64,000 nucleotides of DNA from Palleronia abyssalis (GTDB lineage Bacteria > Pseudomonadota > Alphaproteobacteria > Rhodobacterales > Rhodobacteraceae): NCBI RefSeq assembly GCF_900302445.1, contig NZ_ONZF01000012.1:48105-112104 (forward strand), in the 5' to 3' direction. Below are positions 51,597-59,838 of this stretch, piece by piece (the first letter of the stretch is position 1; each line of letters begins with the position of its first letter). The notes below the pieces were generated by a model. The model was not told the DNA's origin, did no database searches, and saw nothing but the letters and a program-made list of their open reading frames with translations. Made by a program: the position numbers and the translations under genes.

Positions 51597-53033
51597 TCAC
51601 GGTTCGGCCAGGGTCGGACGGTTGTCCGGACGTTCCTTGGTGTCGAGATCGAGGCTTTCCGTCGATCCATCCGACCATCTGATTTTCAGCAGGCCCGCGG
51701 GAAGATCGGGGCGGAAGCGAGCGCCGGGGTCCTGCGCCCGGGCACGCTTCACCGCCGTGATCAGGCGGTGACCGCGTGTGACGCGGGGTCGAGGCCCAGG
51801 TGATACGTCAGATCGTGCAGCTCCGTTCGCAGTGCTGCCAGCTCGGCGTTCCGGGATCGGGCCAGGGCCAGCAGGTCGGCGATCTCCCGGTCGCGCCGAT
51901 CCGCCGCGGCTTGAAGGGTGGTCAGCTGCGACCTCATTTCGGTCATCCCATCGGCCATCAGCATCGCCGACCGCGTCACCTCCTCCAGCGTCGCCTCGAG
52001 CTTCTGCGCCAATTCCTCCATGCTGATGTCCGGATGGCGAAAGAGGTCCAGGAGGAGCTGAAGGTTCCGGATGCCGTCCCCGTTCCGCAGGACCTGCTCG
52101 TGGGTCTCTTCCTGCTTCGTGAAGAGGTAACGAAGCCGGTTCAGGAGGGTGGGCGTGGGCGAGGGATCGTTCCAGATGGTCATTGGTCGTCTCCAGTTTG
52201 TTCAAGATGGTGGCCCAAGCGGGCAGTCGGGCGTGCAGACCTGTGAGCAGGGCCTGGAGGGGCAAGACCCGCCGGGCGGTCGCGAGGGTCCGGGCGTGGC
52301 GGAACCGGGCGGCGAGCCCGTCCGGGGTCAGGGTGTCGGAAAGCGTGCTGAGCCAGGCACCGGCTCCGGGCGCGTCCGTGTCGGCTTCGATCTTCAATCC
52401 CGCCTTCCCGGAGGTCGTCTCGCGTCGGACGATGCGGACCCCCTGGGGGCGCAGCGCCGCGTTCAGGGCTTCGAGATCGAAGGGCAGGCTGGCGAAGGCC
52501 GTCTCCAGGGCCGCGGCGGCCTTGGCCTTGAACCCGGTCCGGCGGCGCAAGGGGATCAGCGGCACGGCCCGGATCGGGTCGCCCGGCTCTTCGTAGTCGG
52601 GCTGGGGCAGGTCGGCGGCATGGCAGGCGGCGCGATGCGCGGCCGTGCAGTCCGCCTTCGTGGGATCCACGTCGAGGGCGCGGCCGGCGAAGGTGACCGG
52701 CAGAACATAGACATGGATATGGTCGCAGGTCGTGTCGCAATGCCGCCAGGCGACCCACGGGACCGTATCGGCGGGAATGCCGAAGGTTCGGAACACGGCG
52801 CGGATCACGTCTCGCCAGGCCTCATCAGAGAGATGCATCCCCTCGGGCGCCGACAGGGCGATGTTGAGGATCGGTCTGGGCTCCCGGCTGTTCCGGGCGA
52901 GTCGCTCAACAACCTGGCGGCGAGGCCGGGGAGACAGGCTTGCGATCGTGCCGCCGACGAGCTCGGCGCCCGCGCGGCCGTTATACGTGTCGGCGACAGA
53001 GACGTAAGCATGTCGCTTGACGTACGGCCTCAT
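51597..53033 (-). CDS. Relaxase/mobilization protein with overprinted C-terminal region
   Basis: Open frame of 478 residues. Residues 1-280 are a relaxase: the metal-binding three-His motif is HCDTTCDHIHVYV (His98, 105, 107), preceded by a MobA/VirD2-like core. It would nick one DNA strand at oriT for mobilization. It starts overlapping the mobC-like stop (ATGA). From residue 284 on, the frame is Pro/Gly/Arg-rich with poor codon bias while another frame encodes a clear protein (see nested gene). The final 55 residues (HRLITAVKRARAQDPG and KIRWSDGSTESLDL) regain coding-like codon use, so they are either the relaxase tail or a separate small gene from about 51752. Confidence 0.8.
   Translation of the reverse strand: MRPYVKRHAYVSVADTYNGRAGAELVGGTIASLSPRPRRQVVERLARNSREPRPILNIALSAPEGMHLSDEAWRDVIRAVFRTFGIPADTVPWVAWRHCDTTCDHIHVYVLPVTFAGRALDVDPTKADCTAAHRAACHAADLPQPDYEEPGDPIRAVPLIPLRRRTGFKAKAAAALETAFASLPFDLEALNAALRPQGVRIVRRETTSGKAGLKIEADTDAPGAGAWLSTLSDTLTPDGLAARFRHARTLATARRVLPLQALLTGLHARLPAWATILNKLETTNDHLERSLAHAHPPEPASLPLHEAGRDPRAGPAERGRHPEPSAPPGPLSPSGHQHGGIGAEARGDAGGGDAVGDADGRWDDRNEVAADHPSSRGGSARPGDRRPAGPGPIPERRAGSTANGAARSDVSPGPRPRVTRGHRLITAVKRARAQDPGARFRPDLPAGLLKIRWSDGSTESLDLDTKERPDNRPTLAEP
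51761..52183 (-). CDS. Coiled-coil protein nested inside the relaxase frame
   Basis: Predicted protein of 140 residues, entirely within the relaxase gene on the same strand in another frame. It has its own GGAG eight bases before the ATG. Long helices (SMEELAQKLEATLEEVTRSA, LTTLQAAADRRDREIADLL) predict a coiled coil. About nine in ten of the first 60 codons end in G or C, against about four in ten for the relaxase frame over the same stretch, so this is the main coding frame here. Likely a mobilization accessory; family unknown. Confidence 0.72.
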   Translation of the reverse strand: MTIWNDPSPTPTLLNRLRYLFTKQEETHEQVLRNGDGIRNLQLLLDLFRHPDISMEELAQKLEATLEEVTRSAMLMADGMTEMRSQLTTLQAAADRRDREIADLLALARSRNAELAALRTELHDLTYHLGLDPASHAVTA

Positions 53034-53326
53034 GTCTCATTTCCCGTGCCGAGGAGGACGGCTTCGCGAAGCTCCGCGATCACCGGGTCGAGCAGGGGGC
53101 GCAGATCAGGCCATGACGTCCGCGCGGCATCGAGATCGTGGAGCACCTGACCGGTGATCCCGATCATCTGCGCGACACTGTCCGCCGCGATGACCTCTCC
53201 GTTCAGGAGTGCCGCGCGGGTAAAGCCCGCGCGCGACAGACCCAGCAGCTTGCGCTGCGCCTCGGCCGCCGCGTGGTCTTCGGCAGTGAGCCACGTCTCC
53301 CATTTCACCTTCTGTTCCTTGCCCAT
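53030..53326 (-). CDS. MobC-like relaxosome accessory protein
   Basis: Small 98-residue protein. MGKEQKVKWETWLTAEDHAA then LLGLSRAGFTRAALL resembles the ribbon-helix-helix N-terminal region of MobC-type plasmid mobilization proteins; a helical C-terminus follows. The ATG at 53326 is chosen because the residues before it lack coding character. Its last codon overlaps the relaxase start, the normal mobC-relaxase order. It would help the relaxase open oriT. Confidence 0.7.
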   Translation of the reverse strand: MGKEQKVKWETWLTAEDHAAAEAQRKLLGLSRAGFTRAALLNGEVIAADSVAQMIGITGQVLHDLDAARTSWPDLRPLLDPVIAELREAVLLGTGNET

Positions 53327-53410
53327 GGCAAATCTCGTAGTTCCGCGGCCGGGCGTGGCCGTCTTCGAGATCGAAACTACCAAGGTCCGGCGAAAGAATC
53401 TGCCGGAAGG

Positions 53411-53437
53411 GTGTCCGGGAAAGCGTGTCCCGGACAC
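53411..53437. repeat. Inverted repeat upstream of mobC-like gene, candidate oriT
   Basis: Ten-bp perfect arms gtgtccggga / tcccggacac around a seven-base loop, 85 bases upstream of the mobC-like start. A second pair (gtagtt at 53338 region / aactac at 53387 region) lies between. oriT regions usually sit just upstream of mobC-relaxase genes and contain such repeats; nic cannot be assigned. Confidence 0.5.
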
Positions 53438-53459
53438 GAACCTGTAGATTGCGCGGCGG

Positions 53460-54114
53460 CCTAGGGGATGCGCCGCCGCGCCGGCGTGACGAACGCCCGG
53501 CGCCGGTCGATAGAGACCTGCGGCTTACGTGGAACGGGCCGCCGGGATGCTGGGGGAGATGCCGCGCGCCTGTTGGTCGGTCGAAGGTCCGGCACCTCGT
53601 CACGGCGCGCTGCCGGGGGTGGGCGCCGCTTCAGGCCGCGGTCCGCCGAAGGCGTCTGGCCGGGCGGATTCTTGCTGCACGGTCTAGGTCCTTGCAAGAC
53701 GCCGTTATGATGATGGCTAGAGTGATTATGATGCAAGCTGAACCGACATACGCGCTGCCGGGGCGATGTCGTTCATAGCTCCTCGATGGACGCGCCGATC
53801 ATGTCGTGCAGGGTGTTCCGCATCGTGCTGGACGGCGATGCCTGCCCTCGGTTTCGGAGGACGCCGCGGTTCGGTAAAAGCCGAGGCGATCTGTGCAAGG
53901 ATGAATCGCGTGAACAACCCTCGCTGCTCGATGAAGGTGGCCGGTTCCCGTTCTCAACTGGAACGCAGGTGGTTAAGGCAAGACATGCCGACATTGCTAT
54001 GGGATCGGGCGAGAGTATTGGTTCGGCCCCGTTCGTAGGCGCAGGCATCGGCGTTCTCACACCCCGAACGGATCGCGCCGCAATCGGTAGACGCGCGGCC
54101 GATCCGGAACGTAG
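53460..54114. other. Stretch without a convincing gene
   Basis: About 650 bases upstream of the mob genes. Several short frames are open on both strands, but none has a recognisable family, consistent codon use or a clear ribosome site. It probably holds promoters and decayed sequence. Confidence 0.5.
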
Positions 54115-54376
54115 CGTCCGCGAGGCCGCAGCACGGAGCAGGGCCATCTATGGATTTGGCTGGACGAGCGGGCTGTGCCGGCGTTCTCGGTTCGTCTTCT
54201 GCCGGTCGACGGTCCTGGCGCGCTCGGTTGCGCGCGGCTTCACGTCCGGAACCTTCGGTTGGGATCACGACGCCCTCATCTCAGCAACGATTCTCGTTTA
54301 CGGTATCGGCGTCGTAACCCGCAACGTAAGAGCCTTCGAGACAATCGACGTGCCGTTGATCGACCCGCGGGTATAA
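54115..54376 (+). pseudogene. VapC (PIN-domain toxin) remnant
   Basis: The C-terminal half of a VapC RNase can be read in two frames: WIWLDERAVPAF and RLLPVDGPGALGCARLHV in one, then DHDALISATILVYGIGVVTR and NVRAFETIDVPLIDP in another. The shift is near 54255-54265. In intact VapC these are contiguous, with the conserved Asp in DALIAAT. The first half, including the N-terminal acidic residues, and any antitoxin are missing, so it is dead. Confidence 0.72.
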
Positions 54377-54420
54377 GGGAAGGCAGGGGCTAACCATACA
54401 GCCGACTTATGGGATCCGGG

Positions 54421-56730
54421 TCAACGCGCTGCGCGGGCGCGGTTAAGCTCCAGCAGGTGGGCGAGGGCGTCGTCCTCTGAAATGTCGGCGGGCCAGCCGT
54501 AGGCGTCCGCGACGGCGGCATCGAGCCGGTCGTGCAGGCCCGCAAGCCAAGCGGGACGCGCGTTATAGAGCTTCGTCAGCGTGCGCTTCTTCAGCTCCTT
54601 CGCCGCCGCCTCGTCTTTGGGCAGGATGCGGTCGGGATAGCCCTCGACCACCTCGGGCTCGCGCCGGACCAGTTCGGGCGGGTTCAGCCACGCCTCGCGC
54701 TTCTCATTAAGCACCCACGCCGCCGCGGCGATGGCCTCGGCGCGCGGATCGTTCGCATAGTCGGCGGCGGGGGACGCCCCAACCTTCACCGGACCCTGAA
54801 ACGCCACCCCCTTATTCTCCCCCAACCTTTCCGCCGTCGTCAGGTCCAGCCCCGCCGTCAGGTCCGCCGCGATGCGCTCGACTTCCGTGCCGTCGAGGCG
54901 CGGACGGCTGTTTGTTGTGGGCTCTCCGAGCATCACCATCGACACGCGCACGGCGGCGCCCGCGACGGTCCAGGGCTCGTCCGACCATGCCTCAAAGATC
55001 GCGCCGGCCTCGGCCGGTTTAGTGAGCACCGTGCGGTTGGCCCCGCCCCGGATCGAATTTGTCGTAACCAGCCCCGCTCGTCGGGTCCGTCCCGCCGCAA
55101 TGGCTTGCCAGGCGCCCGCGACCCAGTAGGCGACCAGATCGGCCCCGCCCGGCACCTCCGGCCACGCCGCGCGCAGGCTCATCGCGTAGCCCTCGCTCAG
55201 CTCGCCCACCATGCGCTTGTTGCCCAGGAACGGCGGATTGCCGATGATGAACTCGGCAGCGGGCCAGTCGGCCGCTGTGCCGTCCGCGCCCAGCACCGCG
55301 TCGCGGCACTCAATGGTGCCGAGGGGCTTCAGGATCGGGTCCTTCGATGCCTCGAACCCGTTGCGGCGCATCCACTGGATCTCGGCGATCCAGGTCGAGA
55401 CGCGGGCAAGCTCGGCCGCGTAGGGGTTCAGCTCGATCCCCAGCACGCATTCGGGCCCGACCTGCGGGGCAGGGCGGGGCAGTCCCAAAGCCTCGGCGTC
55501 CAGACTGACGCGGTGTTCCAGATCCTTCAGCGCCGTCAGCGCGAGATTCAGGAAGTTCCCGGACCCGCAGGCGGGGTCCAGCACGCGCACCGCGCGCAGC
55601 CGTTCGAGGAACCCCAGATGCGCCTTTACCGCCGTCTCATGCGCCCGGTTCGCGCGCCGGGTCTGTGCGCCCGACTTGGCGGCGGCACGGGTGCGTGCGG
55701 CCTCGGCCTTGGCGTCCCGCTCTTCCTGCAAAGCCGCGGCGATGATCGCCCGGGCGGCTTCCCATTCGGCCTTCAGCGGGCGCAAGACCACGGGGTCGAC
55801 GATCTGCATGATCTTGGCGGCATCGGTGTAATGCGCGCCAAGCTGGCTGCGCTTGTCGGGGTCGAGCCCCCGTTCGAACAGCGTGCCCAGAAGCGAGGCG
55901 TCGATCTGGCTCCAGTCCATCTTCGCCGCCTTGCGCAGCATCCCGATGTCATCCGCTGTGACAGGCAGGACGGTCTCGTCGTCAAACAGGCCGCCGTTGA
56001 ACCAGGGGATCGGGGTGTAGCCGATCTTGCCGCCTTTTGTCGCCATGGCCCTGAAGAGGTCCCGGCAATTCTCCTCAAACGAGGCGGGATCGGAAACGAT
56101 GACCATCTTCTGGAACATCTTCTCGGGCAGAAGATTCACGTCCTCGGCGAACATGCAGAAGACCAGGCGATTGACGAAATGCGCCACCTCTCCGGCGGCG
56201 TGGCCGGACTGGCGCAGGCGCAGGGCCAAATCGGCAAAGGTAGCGGCGGCGTCTTCGGTCAGGTCGGCGCGGGTCCGGCGGGGCCGAAAGCTTAATGGGT
56301 CCTCGAAGGCGCGGCACAGCAGGTCCCGGGTGGCGGCATCGCGCAGGTCGTCGATGGCGATGTCGTGGCGTTCCTGCACGGCCCCGGTGAACGCCGTGCG
56401 CAGGACAATGGCTTGCGTGTCCGAGACGATCAGGAGCGGTGGGTGGTCAAGCGCCGGTGCATAGCGTTGCACCTGGGCGTAGGCCGCGTCGAGGTTGGCC
56501 TTCGTTTTCTTGTACTCCCAGGCGAAGGCGTCCTTTAGCCAGACATCGGCCCACCCGTCGCCGCCCGTCGTCTTGCCCGCGCCTTTCTCGAACTCGAACG
56601 TGCCAGCGGTAAGGGGGGAAGGTGGATCAATGCCCAGAAGGGCGCAGAGATCGCGGAAATGAGATTGCGCGGAGGCGCGCTCGGACAAGGGGTTGCCCGA
56701 CCAGGTCCGGATGAAATCGTCAGGGGTCAT
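54421..56730 (-). CDS. MmeI-like restriction-methyltransferase lacking its TRD
   Basis: Protein of 769 residues related to type IIL single-chain R-M enzymes. N-terminal nuclease-like motif: Asp in GWADVW (62) and EYKK (72-75), as in MmeI PD-ExK nucleases. Central helical spacer (about 160-370). Adenine methyltransferase motif I DPACGSGNFL (385-394) and motif IV NPPF (498-501). After FQGPVKVGA (643-652) the sequence jumps to DYANDPRAEAIAAAA, which in intact relatives follows the target-recognition domain. So roughly 150-200 residues of TRD appear deleted in frame near 54777. It starts four bases after the toxin gene, in one operon. Confidence 0.82.
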   Translation of the reverse strand: MTPDDFIRTWSGNPLSERASAQSHFRDLCALLGIDPPSPLTAGTFEFEKGAGKTTGGDGWADVWLKDAFAWEYKKTKANLDAAYAQVQRYAPALDHPPLLIVSDTQAIVLRTAFTGAVQERHDIAIDDLRDAATRDLLCRAFEDPLSFRPRRTRADLTEDAAATFADLALRLRQSGHAAGEVAHFVNRLVFCMFAEDVNLLPEKMFQKMVIVSDPASFEENCRDLFRAMATKGGKIGYTPIPWFNGGLFDDETVLPVTADDIGMLRKAAKMDWSQIDASLLGTLFERGLDPDKRSQLGAHYTDAAKIMQIVDPVVLRPLKAEWEAARAIIAAALQEERDAKAEAARTRAAAKSGAQTRRANRAHETAVKAHLGFLERLRAVRVLDPACGSGNFLNLALTALKDLEHRVSLDAEALGLPRPAPQVGPECVLGIELNPYAAELARVSTWIAEIQWMRRNGFEASKDPILKPLGTIECRDAVLGADGTAADWPAAEFIIGNPPFLGNKRMVGELSEGYAMSLRAAWPEVPGGADLVAYWVAGAWQAIAAGRTRRAGLVTTNSIRGGANRTVLTKPAEAGAIFEAWSDEPWTVAGAAVRVSMVMLGEPTTNSRPRLDGTEVERIAADLTAGLDLTTAERLGENKGVAFQGPVKVGASPAADYANDPRAEAIAAAAWVLNEKREAWLNPPELVRREPEVVEGYPDRILPKDEAAAKELKKRTLTKLYNARPAWLAGLHDRLDAAVADAYGWPADISEDDALAHLLELNRARAAR

Positions 56731-56734
56731 ACGC

Positions 56735-57034
56735 TCAGAACCGATCCTTCAGCCGCTGCATGAAGTCCATGCGCTCATGCAGAATGGCGATAATGATCGG
56801 CCTGTCGCCGGTAAGCCAGACGATGTGATGATGCTCGCACCGAAGAATGCGGACATCGTTGGGTAGTTCGTCAAATGACCTCGACCGCGCGCGGCCTTCC
56901 CCCACAGCGTCGAAGCATGCCCCGATCCGGTCGAAGTACCTGTCGGCCTGATCGCTCCCCCACGTCTCGTAGGTGTAACGCCAGATGTCCCGCAGATCTT
57001 CTTCGGCGGCGGCCGTGAGGTCGTAGGTCTTCAT
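56735..57034 (-). CDS. ParE/RelE-superfamily toxin
   Basis: A 99-residue toxin of the ParE/RelE fold: MKTYDLTAAAEEDLRDIWRY at the N-terminus, the conserved Arg/Leu strand ILRCEHHHIVWLTGDRPIII and C-terminal ILHERMDFMQRL. ParE-type toxins inhibit gyrase; RelE-type cut ribosome-bound mRNA. The pairing with a ParD-like gene nine bases upstream favours ParE. Confidence 0.9.
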   Translation of the reverse strand: MKTYDLTAAAEEDLRDIWRYTYETWGSDQADRYFDRIGACFDAVGEGRARSRSFDELPNDVRILRCEHHHIVWLTGDRPIIIAILHERMDFMQRLKDRF

Positions 57035-57042
57035 ACAGACGG

Positions 57043-57309
57043 CTACAGCCCGACTTGCTTGCGCGCTTCGCGGCGGATCTCGTCCATTGACTTGTTGGAA
57101 AGATTGCTTCGACGCGCTTGTTCAATCCGGGGTTCCAGAAACTCAGCCAAGACACTGAATGCCTCATCTTCGGTCATTCCCTCGAGGGGAGGGGCGTCCC
57201 TCAACGTCCGGTTCAGGACGTAGTCCTTGATGCTCTGACCCTTCAGGGCAGCGATAGCCTTGAGCTTCTGGTGCTCTTCGGGGGTGATGTCGATCGATAG
57301 TCTAGGCAT
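57043..57309 (-). CDS. ParD-like antitoxin
   Basis: An 88-residue antitoxin. N-terminal MPRLSIDITPEEHQKLKAIA is a ribbon-helix-helix DNA-binding domain for autoregulation; the C-terminal helix would mask the toxin. First gene of a run antitoxin-toxin-MmeI-like. The IS1182-type element lies about 120 bases upstream and may affect its promoter. Confidence 0.85.
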   Translation of the reverse strand: MPRLSIDITPEEHQKLKAIAALKGQSIKDYVLNRTLRDAPPLEGMTEDEAFSVLAEFLEPRIEQARRSNLSNKSMDEIRREARKQVGL

Positions 57310-57432
57310 GCCCGTCTTCTAGCATCGTCCCGGCAACAAAACAACATTTGTGCGCGGAAGGCGCTTAACGGACTGAGTCATTTTGTTAAATGCGCGACCC
57401 GGTACGACCGGCGTCCTTGCAACAGGAAGGGC

Positions 57433-58967
57433 GTATTCCGTTGAAAAACTCTCGCTTGATCGAGGGCCATCTCGTTGGTTCAATTCCGGCATAAGGCGGG
57501 AGGAATGGCGATGATGGGACCAAGGCAGGAGGCGCAACCGGCGCTTTTCTATGAGTTCTCGCTTGAGGATCACGTCCCGCAAGACCACCTGCTTCGCTCC
57601 ATTGACCGCTTCGTCAATCTGAGTAGAATCCGCGGCCATCTGGCGGAATTCTACAGCCATACCGGCCGTCCTTCGGTTGATCCCGAGCTGCTGATCCGGA
57701 TGCTGCTGGTCGGCTATTGCTTCGGCATCCGGTCGGAGCGGCGGCTGTGCGAAGAGGTGCATCTGAACCTGGCGTATCGGTGGTTCTGCCGGCTCGACCT
57801 GAGTGACCGCGTTCCAGACCATTCGACCTTCTCCAAGAACCGGCATGGTCGGTTCCGGGAGAGCGAGCTGCTGCGACACCTGTTCGAAGTGATAGTCGCA
57901 CGGTGCATCGCCGAGGGCCTGTTCAGCGGGCAGCGCATGGCGGTCGATGCCAGCCTGATCGAGGCGGACGCCAACAAGCAGAACTCGACGCCGAAGGAAG
58001 AATGGGACGCTGAACGGATCGACCCGGTAGATGCACCCCGCGCGGTCCGCGAGTATCTCGACACGCTGGACCAGGCTGCGTTCGGCGCCGCCAGCGAGGT
58101 CCGGCCCAAGTTCACTTCACATTCCGACCCGGCCAGCCAGTGGACCGCCGCGCGTAAAGGGCCGGCATTCTTCAGCTATTCCGACAACTATCTGATCGAC
58201 ACGGATCACGGGGTGATCGTCGACGTGGAGGCCACGCGGTCGATCCGACAGGCCGAGGTCGGATCGACGAAGACCATGCTGGACCGCGTGAAGGACAGGT
58301 TCGGTCTGCATCCCGAGCGCCTGATCGCGGATACGGCCTACGGCACCGGGCCGATGCTGGGCTGGCTGGTCGAACGCAAGATCACCCCGCACATCCCCGT
58401 CTTCGACAAGTCGGGACGCAGCGACGGGACCTGGACCCGGGCGGACTTCGAATGGGATGCCGAGAACGACCAGTACATCTGCCCCGAGGGCCACGAGCTG
58501 AAGCAATTCCGCCGGAACTATTCCGATCCAAACCGGGGGCCGACCGACAAAGGGACGGCCCGCTATCGGGTGTTGAAAGAGGTTTGCCAGGCCTGCCCAT
58601 CCAAGGCGAAGTGCTGCCCGAACGCGGACGCCCGCAAGATCACCCGCGAGGAGCATGAGGACGCACGCCAAGTCGCCCGCGACATCTCCAAGACCGACCA
58701 GTACGTGATTTCGATGAGGCTAAGGAAGAAGGTCGAGATGCTCTTCGCGCATCTCAAGCGCATCCTCGGCCTTGGAAGGCTCCGATTACGTGGCCCGAGC
58801 GGCGCGAATGACGAATTCCTCCTCGCCTCCACCGCCCAGAACCTCAGGAAGCTGGCGAAGATACTTCCCGCACCGCAGCAAACGCGAAACGCTTGAAGCG
58901 GAGGCGTTTGGGCCTGGGTAAACCATCGCCATTCTGCACTCGCGAACGGGTGTTTTTCCACAGAATC
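57433..58967 (+). mobile_element. IS1182-family insertion sequence
   Basis: Element of about 1.5 kb with one transposase gene. Imperfect terminal repeats are visible: cgtattccgttgaaaaac at the left, and the complement of the right end reads ccgattctgtggaaaaac (about 13 of 18 match). Outer limits are approximate and no target duplication was confirmed. Confidence 0.8.
57511..58896 (+). CDS. IS1182-family transposase
   Basis: Intact DDE transposase of about 461 residues. N-terminal DUF772-type region (HVPQDHLLRSIDRFV, GRPSVDPELLIRMLLVGYCF), RVPDHSTFSKNR, catalytic Asp in MAVDASLIEADA and ADTAYGTG, and the Glu in KKVEMLFAHLKRILGL. A Cys-rich zinc-like segment (CQACPSKAKCCPN) precedes the last motif, as in IS1182 proteins. 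GGGAGG lies just upstream; starts at 57505 and 57514 are close alternatives. Confidence 0.93.
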   Translation: MMGPRQEAQPALFYEFSLEDHVPQDHLLRSIDRFVNLSRIRGHLAEFYSHTGRPSVDPELLIRMLLVGYCFGIRSERRLCEEVHLNLAYRWFCRLDLSDRVPDHSTFSKNRHGRFRESELLRHLFEVIVARCIAEGLFSGQRMAVDASLIEADANKQNSTPKEEWDAERIDPVDAPRAVREYLDTLDQAAFGAASEVRPKFTSHSDPASQWTAARKGPAFFSYSDNYLIDTDHGVIVDVEATRSIRQAEVGSTKTMLDRVKDRFGLHPERLIADTAYGTGPMLGWLVERKITPHIPVFDKSGRSDGTWTRADFEWDAENDQYICPEGHELKQFRRNYSDPNRGPTDKGTARYRVLKEVCQACPSKAKCCPNADARKITREEHEDARQVARDISKTDQYVISMRLRKKVEMLFAHLKRILGLGRLRLRGPSGANDEFLLASTAQNLRKLAKILPAPQQTRNA

Positions 58968-59280
58968 GGCGGAGAGCGGACCTTCGCTGCATGTGCAGGA
59001 TGACCGAATGAACGGTCGGGGAGCTGGCTTTCGCTGCGGCCTCCGTAGATTGCAGAAATCGCTGGAAGCGGACCGTCTGCCGCCGTCCTGGCCGACGGCA
59101 CGCGAACAAGGCGAGCCGTCACGTTTCGCTCAGGTCAGACCGGGCGGCGCAGGGCCTTGCCTTTAGCAGCGCGAGGCTGGACCAGCGGCGGGGTCATCCT
59201 GGCGCTGGCAACGAGAAAAGCTCATACAGATGTGGGCTTTTCTGACGCGCGCAGTTAATTCTATGCTGTAGGCAACCTCA
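58968..59280. other. Gene-free gap after the IS
   Basis: About 310 bases without a gene. It contains an 8-bp inverted repeat agaaaagc / gcttttct (59214-59243) that could be a weak terminator or operator. The rest is scattered GC-rich sequence with AGCGGAC/TTCGCTGC-like words often seen near insertion sequences. Confidence 0.4.
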
Positions 59281-59838
59281 TTGGCGGAGATTGGACGATT
59301 GAATTTTGAAAGCTGCGGGCCGTTTGAGTTCCCGCGAGATAGGGCCAAACACTGGCGAACAGAATTCTGGGAAGAAGTCGAGTATGTCTGGGAAGGTTTG
59401 AGCAACGCTGTAGGCTGCTACGCCTTCTGCATCGACAATGGACGTAAAATACGCCCATGGTATGTCGGGAAAACGCTTGCGCAGGGTGGATTTCAAGATG
59501 AAATATTTACTCCGCATAAACTTGATCATTACTCTTCGATCTTGGTCCCAGGTGATGCGCACAAATCCTACCGTCGCGGCAAACCTTCAATTATTCTCTT
59601 TCCATTAGTTACAGCTACATGGAGACTCTCAGAAAATCGTAGCAGTTCCGAAGCTTATGTTGACTGGCTGGAAACAACTCTTATCGGCATGGCGCTGTCG
59701 CGAAATCCTGAAATTGCAAATACCAGCAAGACGCGCTTCCATCGAGAAGTCTACGTCAATGGAATTATTGGCGGACAGTTTCAAGGTCGACCGAGCGATG
59801 GCGCAAATTTTGCCAGACGAACATTTCGGGCAGAATAA
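59281..59838 (+). CDS. GIY-YIG nuclease-like protein
   Basis: Protein of 185 residues, TTG start. The GIY-YIG module is recognisable: VGCYAFCID (GCY at 45-47), 14 residues on PWYVGKT (Gly-Lys after the second Tyr), and later LETTLIGMALSRNPEIAN, where Glu131 matches the metal-binding Glu and the NP/N pair is conserved. An N-terminal 40-residue region precedes it. The DNA is clearly more AT-rich than the backbone, a sign of transfer. It is about 410 bases upstream of the CBASS operon and may be another defence gene or a homing/repair nuclease. Start uncertain. Confidence 0.68.
   Translation: MAEIGRLNFESCGPFEFPRDRAKHWRTEFWEEVEYVWEGLSNAVGCYAFCIDNGRKIRPWYVGKTLAQGGFQDEIFTPHKLDHYSSILVPGDAHKSYRRGKPSIILFPLVTATWRLSENRSSSEAYVDWLETTLIGMALSRNPEIANTSKTRFHREVYVNGIIGGQFQGRPSDGANFARRTFRAE

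Noticed and set aside
53786..54376. A 196-codon frame taken as one gene
   Set aside because: Only its last 35 residues resemble a protein (VapC); the rest has no coding character, so it is treated as part of a pseudogene.
54532..56295. Plus-strand frame of 587 codons opposite the MmeI-like gene
   Set aside because: Arg/His/Gly-rich composition, no family, and the minus strand carries clear methyltransferase motifs.
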